Assembly: GCF_958298935.1 (NCBI RefSeq)
Contig: NC_084924.1
Location: forward strand, 27,439,819-27,503,818
From: Phragmites australis
Lineage: Eukaryota > Streptophyta > Magnoliopsida > Poales > Poaceae
Direction of reading: 5' to 3'
DNA length: 64,000 nt
The stretch's first letter is position 1; each line of letters starts with the position of its first letter. The translations under genes and the position numbers were made by a program. Shown piece after piece: positions 1 to 9,885 of this stretch. The notes under the pieces are model-generated. The model saw only the letters and a list, made by a program, of their open reading frames with translations, was not told the origin of the DNA and made no database searches.

Positions 1-1545
1 CGGAACTTCTGATGTATGGATTGGAACATCCAATCCAAAACCAACTCAAACCCAAGAATACCATATTTCCGAAGACCGAAGGTTCCGACACATCGTAACT
101 TCTGATCTACCCATCGGATCGGAAGTTCCGACAGCGCTGAACACAACTTTCCACACAGATCTGTTGAAAACAACACATCGGAACTTCTGATCCCGACCCA
201 AGAGAACGACATTTGCAATTCCAGAAGGTTCGAATCCAATCAAAACTTCCAATCTTTACATCGGAACTTATGATGCTTTTCACACAGCAACCTGAGAACT
301 CCAAGTTCCCAAATATCGGACTGTCTAACCCCACCCGAAACATCCGATACTCACATCAAAACATCTGATACTAAAGACACTTTTACCCGACAAAAGCTCT
401 CCCAGAACATTTGGAACAATTAATTCTAATACTTTCAAACCTCATACTAACCTTAATCACTCAAGATTAAACTAGATTCCACATGGCACACACAAACACC
501 ACTAAGGCTTGGCCAATGCACTTTCCACCACAAAGGTCTACCACGGCAAAAAAGGTTAAGTCTAAACCACCATTTAGATACCTCGAACACCCTAAGCAAA
601 CTCTACTCATAAACCCACCTATGCACTGAGCATATGGTATGAGCACTTGACAACTTGTAACAATCGAGCTAGCTGACAGCCTCTCTTGATTGTACGACTA
701 ACATACCTATAATCCGGTCTCCCACCAAGCTCCTTGAGACTGGCAATACTAGAAAATATATTATAGTTATACCTTTACCTTCCATCCCGTCGGACTTGAC
801 AAACACATCATCTGAGTCTCGATGCTTCTGATTTTTCTTCTAGGCTTGTCATTAACTCCACTTGATCTAGATGACAATGATCATCATCGCTTCCCATCTC
901 AATCCTCTTTTAATCTTCCAAAAGCTTGATGATGTTTACTCGATTGCTTCCCATGCACCAAGCATGAAAGACTTCTCTCTTCACATCATCTTCATCCGGT
1001 TCACCATCAAGGTATGAACCATAAGCATCAAGCACATAAGTTGTCCACTAAATTTATCTTGATCTTGCTTTTCCAACTTGGCATATTGAATAATTCAATT
1101 CAATACTTACCTTTATATGGAACCCAACTCCAACTCACTCTCAAGCACATAACATATGGTATACCTTTAGTCACTTGATCTCCACGAGTGACTTAGCCTT
1201 CACGCTTATCATCAATCTTCTTGAGTCCACCCTCCATCTCCAAGGTTTCCTTCTCTTACATTTGTTCTTCATCTCATGAGCATCATGTATAGCTTAATGA
1301 TTTCGATGCATTTCCTTTGATCTCATGGCATCCCTCAATGAGTCCATAATTTATCACTTATACATCAAATATTAAGCAACCTATTAACAATTCTCAATAT
1401 AATTATTAGTACATAAGCATTATCACCACTTACCCAAACATCACCTAGAGCTCATTCATCTTGATGCATATCGGTTGATCACATGACATTCCTCAATGAA
1501 TCCATGTTCAATCCTCTATGCATCACCTATGAAACATGAGAAACC
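1..1545 (-). repeat. Partial LTR, reverse orientation (copia-like style)
   Basis: This AT-rich stretch has no credible coding frame. Positions 1-370 are studded with short variants of CGGAACTTCTGAT, the reverse complement of the half-palindromic motif common in some grass LTRs. Two related blocks near 1315-1370 and 1465-1530 share the phrase CCTCAATGA(A/G)TCCAT and a similar run of flanking words, which suggests an internal duplication. The element continues past the left edge, so neither end nor TSD can be defined. Assignment to an LTR is inference from composition and similarity of style to the better-defined LTRs in this window. Confidence 0.45.
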
Positions 1546-1659
1546 AAGTGGAGAAGTGCCTTGGTTTGCATATGATGAGGTATTGACAACAGTTGATATG
1601 TCTTGAACTTGGTTAGCATGTGTTTGTGGATGCTTGTTCTTGTTCATGTCTAACTCGAG

Positions 1660-3610
1660 TTAGCGGTGTTTGGAATTGACGAATTCTTCTTTGTACGTAG
1701 AAAAATTACACACACCGGAAGTTCTAGTGTGAACATCGGATGTTCACCGGAAGTTCCGGTGTGGGCAGTGTGTACTTGTCAGACTATTTTTGCAGAGAGC
1801 AATTTTTCAAGTGAAATTGGAGATCAATGCAACGGAAGATCTGGTGAATGTGGTGGCTACCCCGGAGGGTATCACTGGAGCATTTTCAGTGCTGAAGCTG
1901 AAATGAAAGCTAACACCGGATGGTTTGGTGATGAACTTTGAGAGCGCCGGAGTATTTTCTATAGAGAGGAGATTGTTGGCGCTAAGTTTGATTATGTATG
2001 CTGGATAGTCTGGTGCTGTAATTGTGAACACCGGAGAATGCACCAGACCTTTTGTTGCAAAGAGATTGCAGGAGGGTGGTTCGGTGGATTAGAACACACT
2101 GGATTATATGGTGATGGACATGAGATCACCGAAAGATTTCACCGAACCTTTTTCTTGCAGAGAGCAAAGTTTTTCTAGAACAGATAGTGTTATACTTACT
2201 GGATGGTCCGGTGTTCATGAGCAGAACACATCAGAACATCCGGTGTTCATGTTTTCTGCAGGATGTGTTTTGAGTTGAAGTTTTTGATTTTTTATTAACC
2301 TGGAGATGTTTTGGAGTGTGGAGAAAAGTGTTCGCTTGTTTCAAGGTGTGCAGGACGAATGCAACTTGGTAGTCGACGGTAGGTGATCGGGGCTAAGCGG
2401 GTGCTTAGTGCCAGATGATCAAGGAGGGTCGAGCAGAATTAAGTGTGATCCTAGTTGTACACATGAAGGTCAAGCAAAGCATGAAATGGGGGATGAAGAT
2501 GGCTTGTTGACAAAATCAAGCGAAGGGGATACCGGTGCAAGTGACAAGACGACATGAGGGATCAAGAGCGGGAGAGACTTGCTAGTGATCAAGATTGTAA
2601 GATAGAGGACACACGTCATCATCGGAGCGCTTGCTTTAGGAGGAAGCAACTGGCGGCTAGTCACACTTTGAGAAGCGTGCTAGGGTTTCGTGGTTTGGCC
2701 TTAAAATTGTGAGAGGATTGGAGGAGTATATGGCACCATCGCGAAGCTTGTGTTGAGGTGAAGCTAAGTCATAAAAGTGTTGCGGCCGTCTAATGAATGG
2801 AGAAGAAAATTGACTAAAATACCCTCGGTGATAGGTAAAAGTGTACTACAAGAGAGGGGTATTTTGGGAAAAAGCTAGAAAATTTAGAGTCAAGTTTTCT
2901 AGGCCTATAAATAGAGAGGTAGAGCTATGGAAGAGGGTTTAGCAGCCATTTGAGCCCCTTGTGCCACCCATATGAGAGCATTGTGCTAGGATTTTAGTGG
3001 AGAGGAGGTTGAGTGCTTAACTTATATAATAGGTGAGAGTTTTGAGAGTAATATCTTTGTAATCTGTTTAAAATAGGGCTGATATCTTTGAGTAATAAAG
3101 TTTATTTTGTTTCATATGCTTGAATTCCCTCCTTCTAGTTCCCTCTCTTGGTTCTCTTGTCTTGTGTGCAAGTTTTCCCTTTCCGGTTTTGATTTTCGTT
3201 TTGGTTTTTGGGCTAAAATTTCAGCACCTGGTGAGGTCATTTTTCTTATTGCTGGAGGTATGAAATTTGAATACACATACTTATGTGATGGGGTCTTGAA
3301 TTCTCTTGCCTCTAGACAATCAACAAGAGAGTTTATTGCTCGGTGTTCATCATTTCTTGTTTCTTTGCTAGTTGTGATTTTTTGAGTGCTAAGACATATG
3401 GATTGATTTTAAATAGAACCTATAGTTCATATACCATCCATAGTGTTGTGTTGTCTCGATTTTCTCTTCTTAAAAATTCTTTCGATTTTTGCTTCCGCTT
3501 GAGTTTTGATGTGCGTTGGGTGATCCAAATAAAAGAAGACCATTGATTTCGCAAGAAATTTATTGAGGCGTCTATTCACCCCATCTCTAGTCATCAATCT
3601 TGTTCTTACA
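1660..3610 (+). repeat. LTR-like segment with CCGGAAGTTCCGGTG motifs and a TATA box
   Basis: The segment carries repeated motifs such as CACCGGAAGTTCCGGTG and CCGGATGGTCCGGTG between 1713 and 2260. A TATA box, TATAAATA, lies at 2906-2913. The 3' end reads GCGTCTATTCACCCCATCTC and then closes with TTCTTACA near 3610, a typical terminus of grass copia LTRs. No gag or pol follows directly, so this is a solo or truncated LTR. The left boundary is approximate and no TSD was recognised. Confidence 0.5.
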
Positions 3611-3612
3611 GA

Positions 3613-3690
3613 AAAATCTACTAACAATTCACAACATATTTGTTAGTTCATAAAATCTACTAACAATTCACAACATAGTTGTTAGTTCAT
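3613..3690. repeat. Two tandem 39-bp units, each an imperfect palindrome
   Basis: Two consecutive copies (3613-3651 and 3652-3690) differ by a single base. Each unit contains ACTAACAA near its start and TTGTTAGT near its end, so each could form a short stem. They directly follow the 3' end of the preceding LTR-like segment. Confidence 0.8.
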
Positions 3691-4330
3691 AGGTATTGTT
3701 ATTAATCACCAAAACCACACTTAGAGGCTAGATGCACCTTTAGCGGACCACTGTCGCTAGCCACTTCATTGGCACCAGTGGAGGGCAAAAGAGGATCCCC
3801 GCCACTGAGGTCAACAACCATGGAATGCGATGAGCGAGAGCAGGGCGTCAATCGAAGATAGAGGATTAAAAAACCCTGGCGAGGCAAAGGTAAGTTGAAT
3901 CCATTGCACACTTTCGGTGTTCTTGTTCTACTCTATTCATCCTTCCTTTGTTGGCGTATGTTACCCGAATGGAAGAATCAATGTGATGATAACATGTTGC
4001 TTTCATTGATTCAATTCTTGTACATATTTATAGGGAGAAGAGGTGCTTGTTGGGGAGGTATGTAGAAAACCGCCATAGGCAGTTTTGGCTCTGGATTGAT
4101 CAACTGCAACAGGGGCAAAGAAGGTTTTTGAGAAACGTTTGCGCAACTGATCATGGCTTCCTCGCTTCATTGTGTAATTACTGGCGGTGAGCCTTTTGCT
4201 ATGGCTAAGTCTTACCTGGTAGGATTTGGTCAAGAGACGATGGTGCCTACTAGTAGCATACATTATAGGTTTATACGTTCTAGGTATATCTGTCCTAGTG
4301 TTTCCTAGCTGTTTATATATCTTGTTTTCT
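3691..4330 (-). repeat. Noncoding; possible short reverse LTR at 3959-4330
   Basis: No convincing gene is present. On the minus strand a TATA box (TATAAATA, 4025-4032) lies upstream of a sequence ending in CGGGTAACA at 3959, as in short copia LTRs. The other end and a TSD could not be placed. The call is tentative. Confidence 0.25.
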
Positions 4331-4804
4331 TATATATACACTAAGAATATATAGAAAAAAGAAACACAATGATATGGAATTAGTGAAGAACAATATAGAG
4401 TATTGTTAATTTGGATATTAATTGATGCATGCTGTGTAGCTTCCGATTGCTCAATTTACTTTTGTTTTAGCTGTATAGGAACTGCATACATATTTCACAC
4501 ATATGAAATCAATCCAGGATATAGCAATTCAAAGAAATAAAAGAATATAACATAACAAAAAAGATATTTGTATACACAGAATTCACAGTATGATCATGTA
4601 ATTTTAGGAGGGAGGAGAATGACAAGTACTTGGATAAGAGGGTGGAGAGGACCGTATCATCTTAGAATTGACTATCCGTAGCAACGCTATGAGAGTGATC
4701 AAGATAGTGACCGGTTTGCTAAGTGATGAAAATAATTTTTACATAGTACCTTGGTGTAAAGATCGCGCGATAGAGGTGATCTTTATGATATACGACGGTG
4801 AAGG
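4331..4804. other. AT-rich noncoding stretch, nothing recognised
   Basis: I see no long reading frame, no terminal repeats and no RNA gene. The stretch leads into the 48-bp tandem array. Confidence 0.4.
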
Positions 4805-4942
4805 CGATGTGCGGGCGATGATGTACCCTCTCTAGAAAGTCGGCACTTTAGACGAAGTGCGGGAGGCGGCGTACCCTCTCTAGAAAGGTGACACTATAGG
4901 CGAAGTGCGGAAGATAGCTCACCCTCTCCAGAAAGCCAGCAG
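4805..4942. repeat. Tandem array of a 48-bp unit, about 2.9 copies
   Basis: Units start at 4805, 4853 and 4901. Each begins CGA(A/T)GTGCGG and contains ACCCTCTC(T/C)AGAAAG near its middle. The third copy is truncated. Spacing is exactly 48 bp for the first two units. Similar short arrays occur in subterminal parts of some DNA transposons, but no ends were found here. Confidence 0.8.
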
Positions 4943-5660
4943 TGAATTTATGGAAGGAAAATATTAGATGTCTAAGTATGGAAGGTAAATAATGAAATAT
5001 TGAATATATTTTTATAATATATAGAAGGCAAATATTGAACGTCTAGGTATGAAATATAAATAATAAGAGATTGAATGTATTTTTTTAAAGGAGAAACGAG
5101 ATCTAATTTTATATGGTGACTATTTAATTAACTTGAATGGATGGTGAAAATCGCTCGGATCTACCAACTTATATATTTTATAAGAATATAGAAGTATAGA
5201 TATACATGTGGCCGATCGACTTTGTTCAAGTACATACCCGATTCATTTACAATTAATTAGTTTCTCCCATATAGTGCACTTCATATATACATCGGGAGTA
5301 CATCAGAACTAATTTGGTAGAACTCAAGATCCTTTAATTATTATTTTTTCTGAGAGCGGAGAGCTTTCATTTAATATCACGCAGACGGATTACAATCAAC
5401 ATGCAAGGGATGAACAAGGAACGACTGAGGGCATCAAGGATTCCATATCTCCGGTTTACGCTGTGCCCAGCGTATATATTTCACACAACTGTGAACTCCA
5501 TGCCCATTCACCGATCTCTATGAGCAAACTGAAAGGGAAATTCAGAAAAAATTACATGTAAGCTCTCGAACTTCAGCTTAAATTAGCGATACGACATACC
5601 TATCCTCATCTGCCTAAACTCGAACTGTACCATTGCTTAGGCCACAACTTCAGATTCTTA
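4943..5660. other. AT-rich intergenic stretch, nothing recognised
   Basis: Only short spurious frames are present, with no recognisable terminal repeats or conserved domain. It ends where the flank of the hAT element begins. Confidence 0.4.
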
Positions 5661-5820
5661 GAGTCTATTTTGACTGGTACCTAACCTTACCATAACAAGT
5701 GTGAGGAAAAAAAATGTGGCAAACAAAATTGAAGCCACAACTGTGACAAAGATAGGCAAAAAAAGAAGTGTCTAGGGCACGTGGGTGTGGGCCGTGTGGC
5801 TAAAGATGACCAAATGGGCC

Positions 5821-6205
5821 AATCGGGCCGGCCCGGCACGGGTCCATCTCGGCACGGTCCAAAATCGGCACGGCCCGATTGGCCCATTTACTGTTACGGG
5901 CCGTGCCGTGCCGGCCCGCGTGCCGAGCCGTTGGCCCACGGCACGGCCCAACTGTCACCGTGCTGTGCCGGGCCGGCCCACGGCACGGTCGGCACGATGG
6001 GCCCGGCCGGCACGATGGGCCCGTTCGGCACGATGGGCCCGTTCGGCACGATGGGCCCGTTCGGCACGGTGGAGGCACGATAGGCCCGTTTGGCACGACG
6101 GGCCCGACCGGCACGGTGGAGGCACGACGGGCCAGGTCGGCACGGGAAGGCACGACGGGCCCGGCCGGCACGGTGGAGGCACGTTGGGCCCGTCAGCACT
6201 AAAAA
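5821..6205. repeat. Left GC-rich subterminal array of the hAT element
   Basis: The block is dominated by GGCACGG, GGGCCG and their complements. It includes four contiguous 18-bp units at 5991-6062, of which three are identical and read GGCACGATGGGCCCGTTC. Overlapping long frames on both strands are by-products of the GC-rich repeat and are not called as genes. By analogy with Ac, subterminal repeats may be transposase-binding sites. Confidence 0.85.
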
Positions 6206-6369
6206 AATAGAAAAAAAATCAAAAATAATAGCTAAAAAATCCAAAAAACAATAAAGAATATGGAAAATAAATACATAACATCTTTATTGATTGGTTGCCT
6301 CGTTAAAAACCTTTCTACTAGAAGGAAAAAAGAGTACAACCAATGATTATGCTCCGAAAATTACATGGT

Positions 6370-6576
6370 TTAATTAGAAACCCCAGAATTTTGCTTGCAA
6401 TTTTTAATATGCTTCCTCAAGTGTCCCGTTCCATGTGAAGATCTGGCACCTATTTCTATACTGTATATATTACACTTAGCAAATCTTACCTGTTCCCCGT
6501 TAATTTCTTTAAAGACCTTTTCAAAATGTTGCCACACTTGGGACCATGCACCTGAGTTCTCGGCGTCTTGATCCAT
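6370..6576 (-). CDS. BED-finger-only 68-aa hAT-derived protein, possibly decayed
   Basis: This short frame matches the N-terminal DNA-binding part of the neighbouring full transposase. It shares VWQ(H/D)FE, an (R)(F/Y)AKC stretch, and GTGHL(R/K)(K/R)H followed by C-K-(Q/R)-(N/K)-S-G. No catalytic domain follows. One predicted zinc ligand is changed: the second Cys of the C-x2-C pair is Tyr or offset, so metal binding may be lost. A TATAAATA box lies 130 nt upstream (6706-6713) and a copy of the transposase gene's 3' module lies just downstream, so it has the layout of a separate small gene. It could encode a DNA-binding competitor of the transposase, or be a relic of an internally deleted gene duplicate. 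Expression is unknown. Confidence 0.55.
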   Translation of the reverse strand: MDQDAENSGAWSQVWQHFEKVFKEINGEQVRFAKCNIYSIEIGARSSHGTGHLRKHIKNCKQNSGVSN

Positions 6577-6705
6577 GAATTGAAATATGGAATTAGTTTT
6601 TTGATGTGAAGTGAATACTGGCTACTTGGCTAGCAAATAGGAAAAGAGAGATGGGTGGGCAGGGTGGGCAATGAGAATACATGGAGTTTGAGATAGAGTA
6701 GATGG

Positions 6706-6713
6706 TATTTATA
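6706..6713 (-). promoter_or_regulatory. TATA box of the BED-only frame
   Basis: TATAAATA on the minus strand, 130 nt upstream of the ATG at 6576. It lies in a G-rich leader that resembles the leader before the full transposase gene. Confidence 0.5.
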
Positions 6714-6916
6714 GGCTACGATGAGAGGAGAGGTAGGTGGGGGTGGGGCCGCGGGGGGTATTTTAAAAAAATAAACAAAAAACATGAATAAAAAAAACTT
6801 AGAAATAATAGGGGCACATGATTAATTCTAAAAATGAGCTTTATTGATAGGTTGCCTCATTAAAAACCTTTCTAGCAAAGGAAAAAAGAGTACAACCTAG
6901 CTCAGAAAATTTAAAA

Positions 6917-9076
6917 TTACACGTTCTCATCAGCATCTAGATACAAATTTTGGAATGATTCTTCAAGCTCAGTATTTTCTGCAGTGTGTTGTATTCGTGC
7001 TTCAGCTTGTTCCCAATCCTTTACTATGGTGAGTATTTCAACCATCTCACTTGACAGATTTGTTCTTCTCTCTTCGATTATCCTTCCTGTAACACTGAAG
7101 GCAGCCTCAGAAGAAACTGTAGATACAGAAACCGTTAACAAATCTCGCGCTAACAGTGAAAGGACTGGATAATTCGTCTTGTGCTCATGCCACCATTGCA
7201 GTATGTTGAAGTTTTCTTGTTCGTGGCTGATAACGTCACTGTCGATGAAGGTAGTTAGCTCCCCTCCGGATGTTAGAATTCCGGTGCCCGTAGACGATCG
7301 TGACGAAGAGTCTGAACTTCTTGATGAAGAACCTGCACCAAATATTTTCCCCCACGTTGTCGTCTTCTTACTTGTTGTGGGTGCTAGTGGAGGTCGTTGC
7401 AGGCGAACTCCGCCATACTTTGTTTCATATTTACTATAAACTTCGAATAACTTAGAACGAACATTAGTATAATAATTAGAATAATCATGGCCAAGAGCAT
7501 CACCTAGAATTGCGAGAACTCTACAGAAAGCTGCAATTTTAGCTCTAGGATCTAAAATAAAGGCAAAAGCGTATAACAAAGGAATTTCTTTCCAATACTT
7601 TAAGAATTTAGATTTCATAGGAACTACACAATCTCTTAAAAAATTGTCATTTTCATAGTTGTTTAAATGAGTAGCAATTTCAACAATATTATGCACTACT
7701 AAACAAGATGTTGGATAATAAACTCCTGATAAACTCACAATTGAATCATAAAAAAATTCAAGAAACTCCAGTATCCTTTCAGCAACATACCAATGCGCTT
7801 CCGTGAGTAAAGTTTGACCCCCATGCTGATGGTAATATGTATGAATAAACACACCAAATGTGCTCTTATATGGTATAATATTTTTAAGCATCAAGAAAGT
7901 AGAGTTCCATCTCACCGGCATGTCCAGAGCAAACTTACGTGGACGCACACCCATTGCAACACAATACTGTTTATATGCTGCAATTCGTTGGTTAGAGGAG
8001 TTCATAAAAGATATTACAGTACGAAAATCTTCTAAGTATCGCGATAACCTCTTCAAACCGGATTTTACTATAAGATTGATAATATGACAAGCACAACGTT
8101 GATGTAACAAGAAAGATTCAGCATAAGTACTAAACAACGGAGTAAGAATATCCATTGCTCTAGAATTTGCACCGGCATTATCTAAAGTGATAGAAAATAT
8201 TTTATTCGTGAGGCCAAAGTCTACAACTACTTGAGATATTTTTTCAGCAATATTTTCACCGGTATGCGCGTTGTCAATCAAGCGAAAATCTATTATTCTC
8301 TTTTCTAATTCCCAATCATTATTAACAAAATGAGCAACCACACTAAGATAATCCTCTCTAGCCCTACCTGCCCATATGTCCGAGGTCAAAGCAACTGAAA
8401 ATGTACATGTTTGCAACATTTCTTTAAGTTTGCTACGACACGTATTGTAGTATTTTACCATATCCCTACTAGTTGTCTGTCTAGAAACATACGTGAACCT
8501 AGGATTATGAGCTTGCTTAATGTAATCTTTAAATGCAGCAGACTCACCGATATTGAGTGGTAGATCCGCTCTTGCAATGAAGCGACATAGCTCTTTTCGA
8601 GCATTGGCAAAGTCGTACTCCCAATGATGAACAGAGCCGTCGGGGTTGTATTGCAACACCGTCTGCTTCATGGCTGCTCCACTCTTTCGCTTGCAACTTA
8701 TGGCGTGCCTCTTCAAGTGCCCCGTTCCACCCGAGGGCTTTGCAGATAATTCATTTTTACAAATATAACACTTAGCATACCTGAAACTTACCCCATCTTC
8801 CTCTTTGTAGATCATTTCAAAGTCTTGCCAAACTTCGGAAGTACCGGCTCTTGATCTTTTAGACCCGCTGCTTGCTAATGTGTGCGCACTTGTAGAGCCT
8901 GACGATGGCACTCCTGCTGCATCACCTGGATCTGGATGTGAACCAACCGGAGGTTCACCGTCAGGTCCATCATCACCTGCAGCACTAGTATCAAAGGGGC
9001 CGTAGTCCCCTGTGAGTCCTTGGAGAAAAAAATCATGATCTATGGATGTATCATGATCACCGGCATCCATGATCAA
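6917..9076 (-). CDS. hAT transposase, intact, 719 aa
   Basis: This protein should catalyse excision and reinsertion of the surrounding element in the nucleus. Residues 1-78 are an acidic, Gly/Pro/Ser-rich leader. A BED-type zinc finger spans about 79-131, with ligands C103, C106, H120 and H124 or C128. The hAT catalytic triad is present: D233 in TSDIW, D299 in TLDNAG and E657 in SSEAAFS. The C-x2-H pair C328/H331 and the R389-W390 motif are also there. The C-terminal dimerisation block is about 615-690 (WWHEHKTNYPVLS, RRTNLSSEM). A Ser-rich linker at 583-597 precedes it. Length and order fit plant Ac-like transposases. There is no intron, frameshift or stop. The start was chosen as the first ATG of the open frame; M3 is an alternative. 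A TATA box lies 297 nt upstream. Confidence 0.95.
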   Translation of the reverse strand: MIMDAGDHDTSIDHDFFLQGLTGDYGPFDTSAAGDDGPDGEPPVGSHPDPGDAAGVPSSGSTSAHTLASSGSKRSRAGTSEVWQDFEMIYKEEDGVSFRYAKCYICKNELSAKPSGGTGHLKRHAISCKRKSGAAMKQTVLQYNPDGSVHHWEYDFANARKELCRFIARADLPLNIGESAAFKDYIKQAHNPRFTYVSRQTTSRDMVKYYNTCRSKLKEMLQTCTFSVALTSDIWAGRAREDYLSVVAHFVNNDWELEKRIIDFRLIDNAHTGENIAEKISQVVVDFGLTNKIFSITLDNAGANSRAMDILTPLFSTYAESFLLHQRCACHIINLIVKSGLKRLSRYLEDFRTVISFMNSSNQRIAAYKQYCVAMGVRPRKFALDMPVRWNSTFLMLKNIIPYKSTFGVFIHTYYHQHGGQTLLTEAHWYVAERILEFLEFFYDSIVSLSGVYYPTSCLVVHNIVEIATHLNNYENDNFLRDCVVPMKSKFLKYWKEIPLLYAFAFILDPRAKIAAFCRVLAILGDALGHDYSNYYTNVRSKLFEVYSKYETKYGGVRLQRPPLAPTTSKKTTTWGKIFGAGSSSRSSDSSSRSSTGTGILTSGGELTTFIDSDVISHEQENFNILQWWHEHKTNYPVLSLLARDLLTVSVSTVSSEAAFSVTGRIIEERRTNLSSEMVEILTIVKDWEQAEARIQHTAENTELEESFQNLYLDADENV

Positions 9077-9372
9077 TGTCGAATGACACTACAAAAATTG
9101 CAAATATTCAGAGTTAGAAATAATCAAATAATAAAACTAATAATAAAATAAGACTCAACAACGATGCAAAAAAATCACCAAGATTTCTTCAACTTCAAGA
9201 TAGAAAATCAGCAGGATGACGATTTTGGAATTGCTCGGATTTTTTTGTAACAATTCAAACTAATTTTGCCAAATTATCACAAATTCTCACGGACTTTGAG
9301 ACAAGAATGAGAGGAGGAAACAAGAGAGAAAATGGTGTTGCTGGTGTGGAATGGAAGGGCAAGGTGCTCCTC

Positions 9373-9380
9373 TATTTATA
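9373..9380 (-). promoter_or_regulatory. TATA box of the hAT transposase gene
   Basis: TATAAATA on the minus strand, about 300 nt upstream of the transposase ATG, just inside the right GC-rich array. Confidence 0.55.
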
Positions 9381-9431
9381 GGTGAAAAATGGTCACAAAA
9401 CGGCTATAAAATTCAAAAATATCGGGTTAAC

Positions 9432-9857
9432 GGGTTAAACGGGCCGGGAACGGCCCGTTTAACCCGTTAACCCGTGTGCCCCCGCCGGCCCATCATGCCC
9501 CACGTGCCGGCCGAGCCGTGCCCCTCGCGGTGGGCCGTGCCGTGCCGTGCCGGCCCGGCCGTGCCGTGGGCCGCCGCGTGCCGAGCCGGCACGGTGGGCC
9601 GTGCCGTGATGGGCCGGCCGTGCCTCCTGGGCCACCCGTGCCTGAGCCGGGCCGTGCCGTGCCCGTGCCGCCCGTGGGCCGGGCCGTGCCCGTGCCGGCC
9701 CGACTCGGCCGGACCGTGCCGTGCCGGCCCGCCGTGCCGCGCGCTCGAGGCACGGCCCGTGGCTTCGTGCCGTGCCGGCCCGGCCCATCTCGGCTCGGGC
9801 CGGGCCGTGCCTGGGCCGTGCCTACAGTTCCGTGCCTCGGGCCGGCCCAGTAAGCAC
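9432..9857. repeat. Right GC-rich subterminal array of the hAT element
   Basis: This is a dense array of GTGCCG, GGGCCG and GGCACGG words, the inverted counterpart of the left array. It starts after AACGGGTTAAACGGGCCG, which contains AACGG words like those used as subterminal motifs in Ac. Long overlapping Pro/Arg/Ala-rich frames here are composition artefacts. Confidence 0.85.
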
Positions 9858-9885
9858 GGCCCATTTAGCCATCTTTACATGTGGC

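Larger units (their letters stand above)
6282..6922 (-). repeat. Duplicated 3'-end module of the hAT transposase genes
   Basis: Two copies of an ~85-bp module lie at 6282-6366 and 6839-6922. Both contain TTTATTGAT(A/T)GGTTGCCTC, then TTAAAAACCTTTCTA and GGAAAAAAGAGTACAACC. The right copy overlaps the stop codon region of the full transposase gene, and the left copy sits just after the stop of the BED-only frame. The arrangement indicates a tandem duplication of a gene unit inside the transposon. Confidence 0.85.
5801..9877 (-). mobile_element. Complete hAT transposon with 8-bp TSD (4077 bp)
   Basis: The left TIR is TAAAGATGACCAAATGGGCC (5801-5820). The reverse complement of the right end (9858-9877) is TAAAGATGGCTAAATGGGCC, matching at 18 of 20 positions. 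The flanks are CGTGTGGC (5793-5800) and CATGTGGC (9878-9885), an 8-bp TSD with one mismatch of the CpG-to-TpG kind. An 8-bp TSD, a BED-finger transposase and a C-terminal dimerisation block are hallmarks of the hAT superfamily. Both genes inside read on the minus strand. Long GC-rich arrays of GGCACGG words lie just inside each TIR. The transposase frame is intact, so the element may be recently active. Confidence 0.93.

Noticed and set aside
5687..6244. Seven overlapping long frames on both strands rich in Arg, Pro, Gly and Ala
   Set aside because: They coincide exactly with the GC-rich tandem array of the hAT element; low stop-codon frequency in GC-rich repeats explains them and none shows a domain.
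6984..8087. Plus-strand frames inside the hAT transposase region
   Set aside because: Antisense shadows of the intact 719-aa transposase frame.
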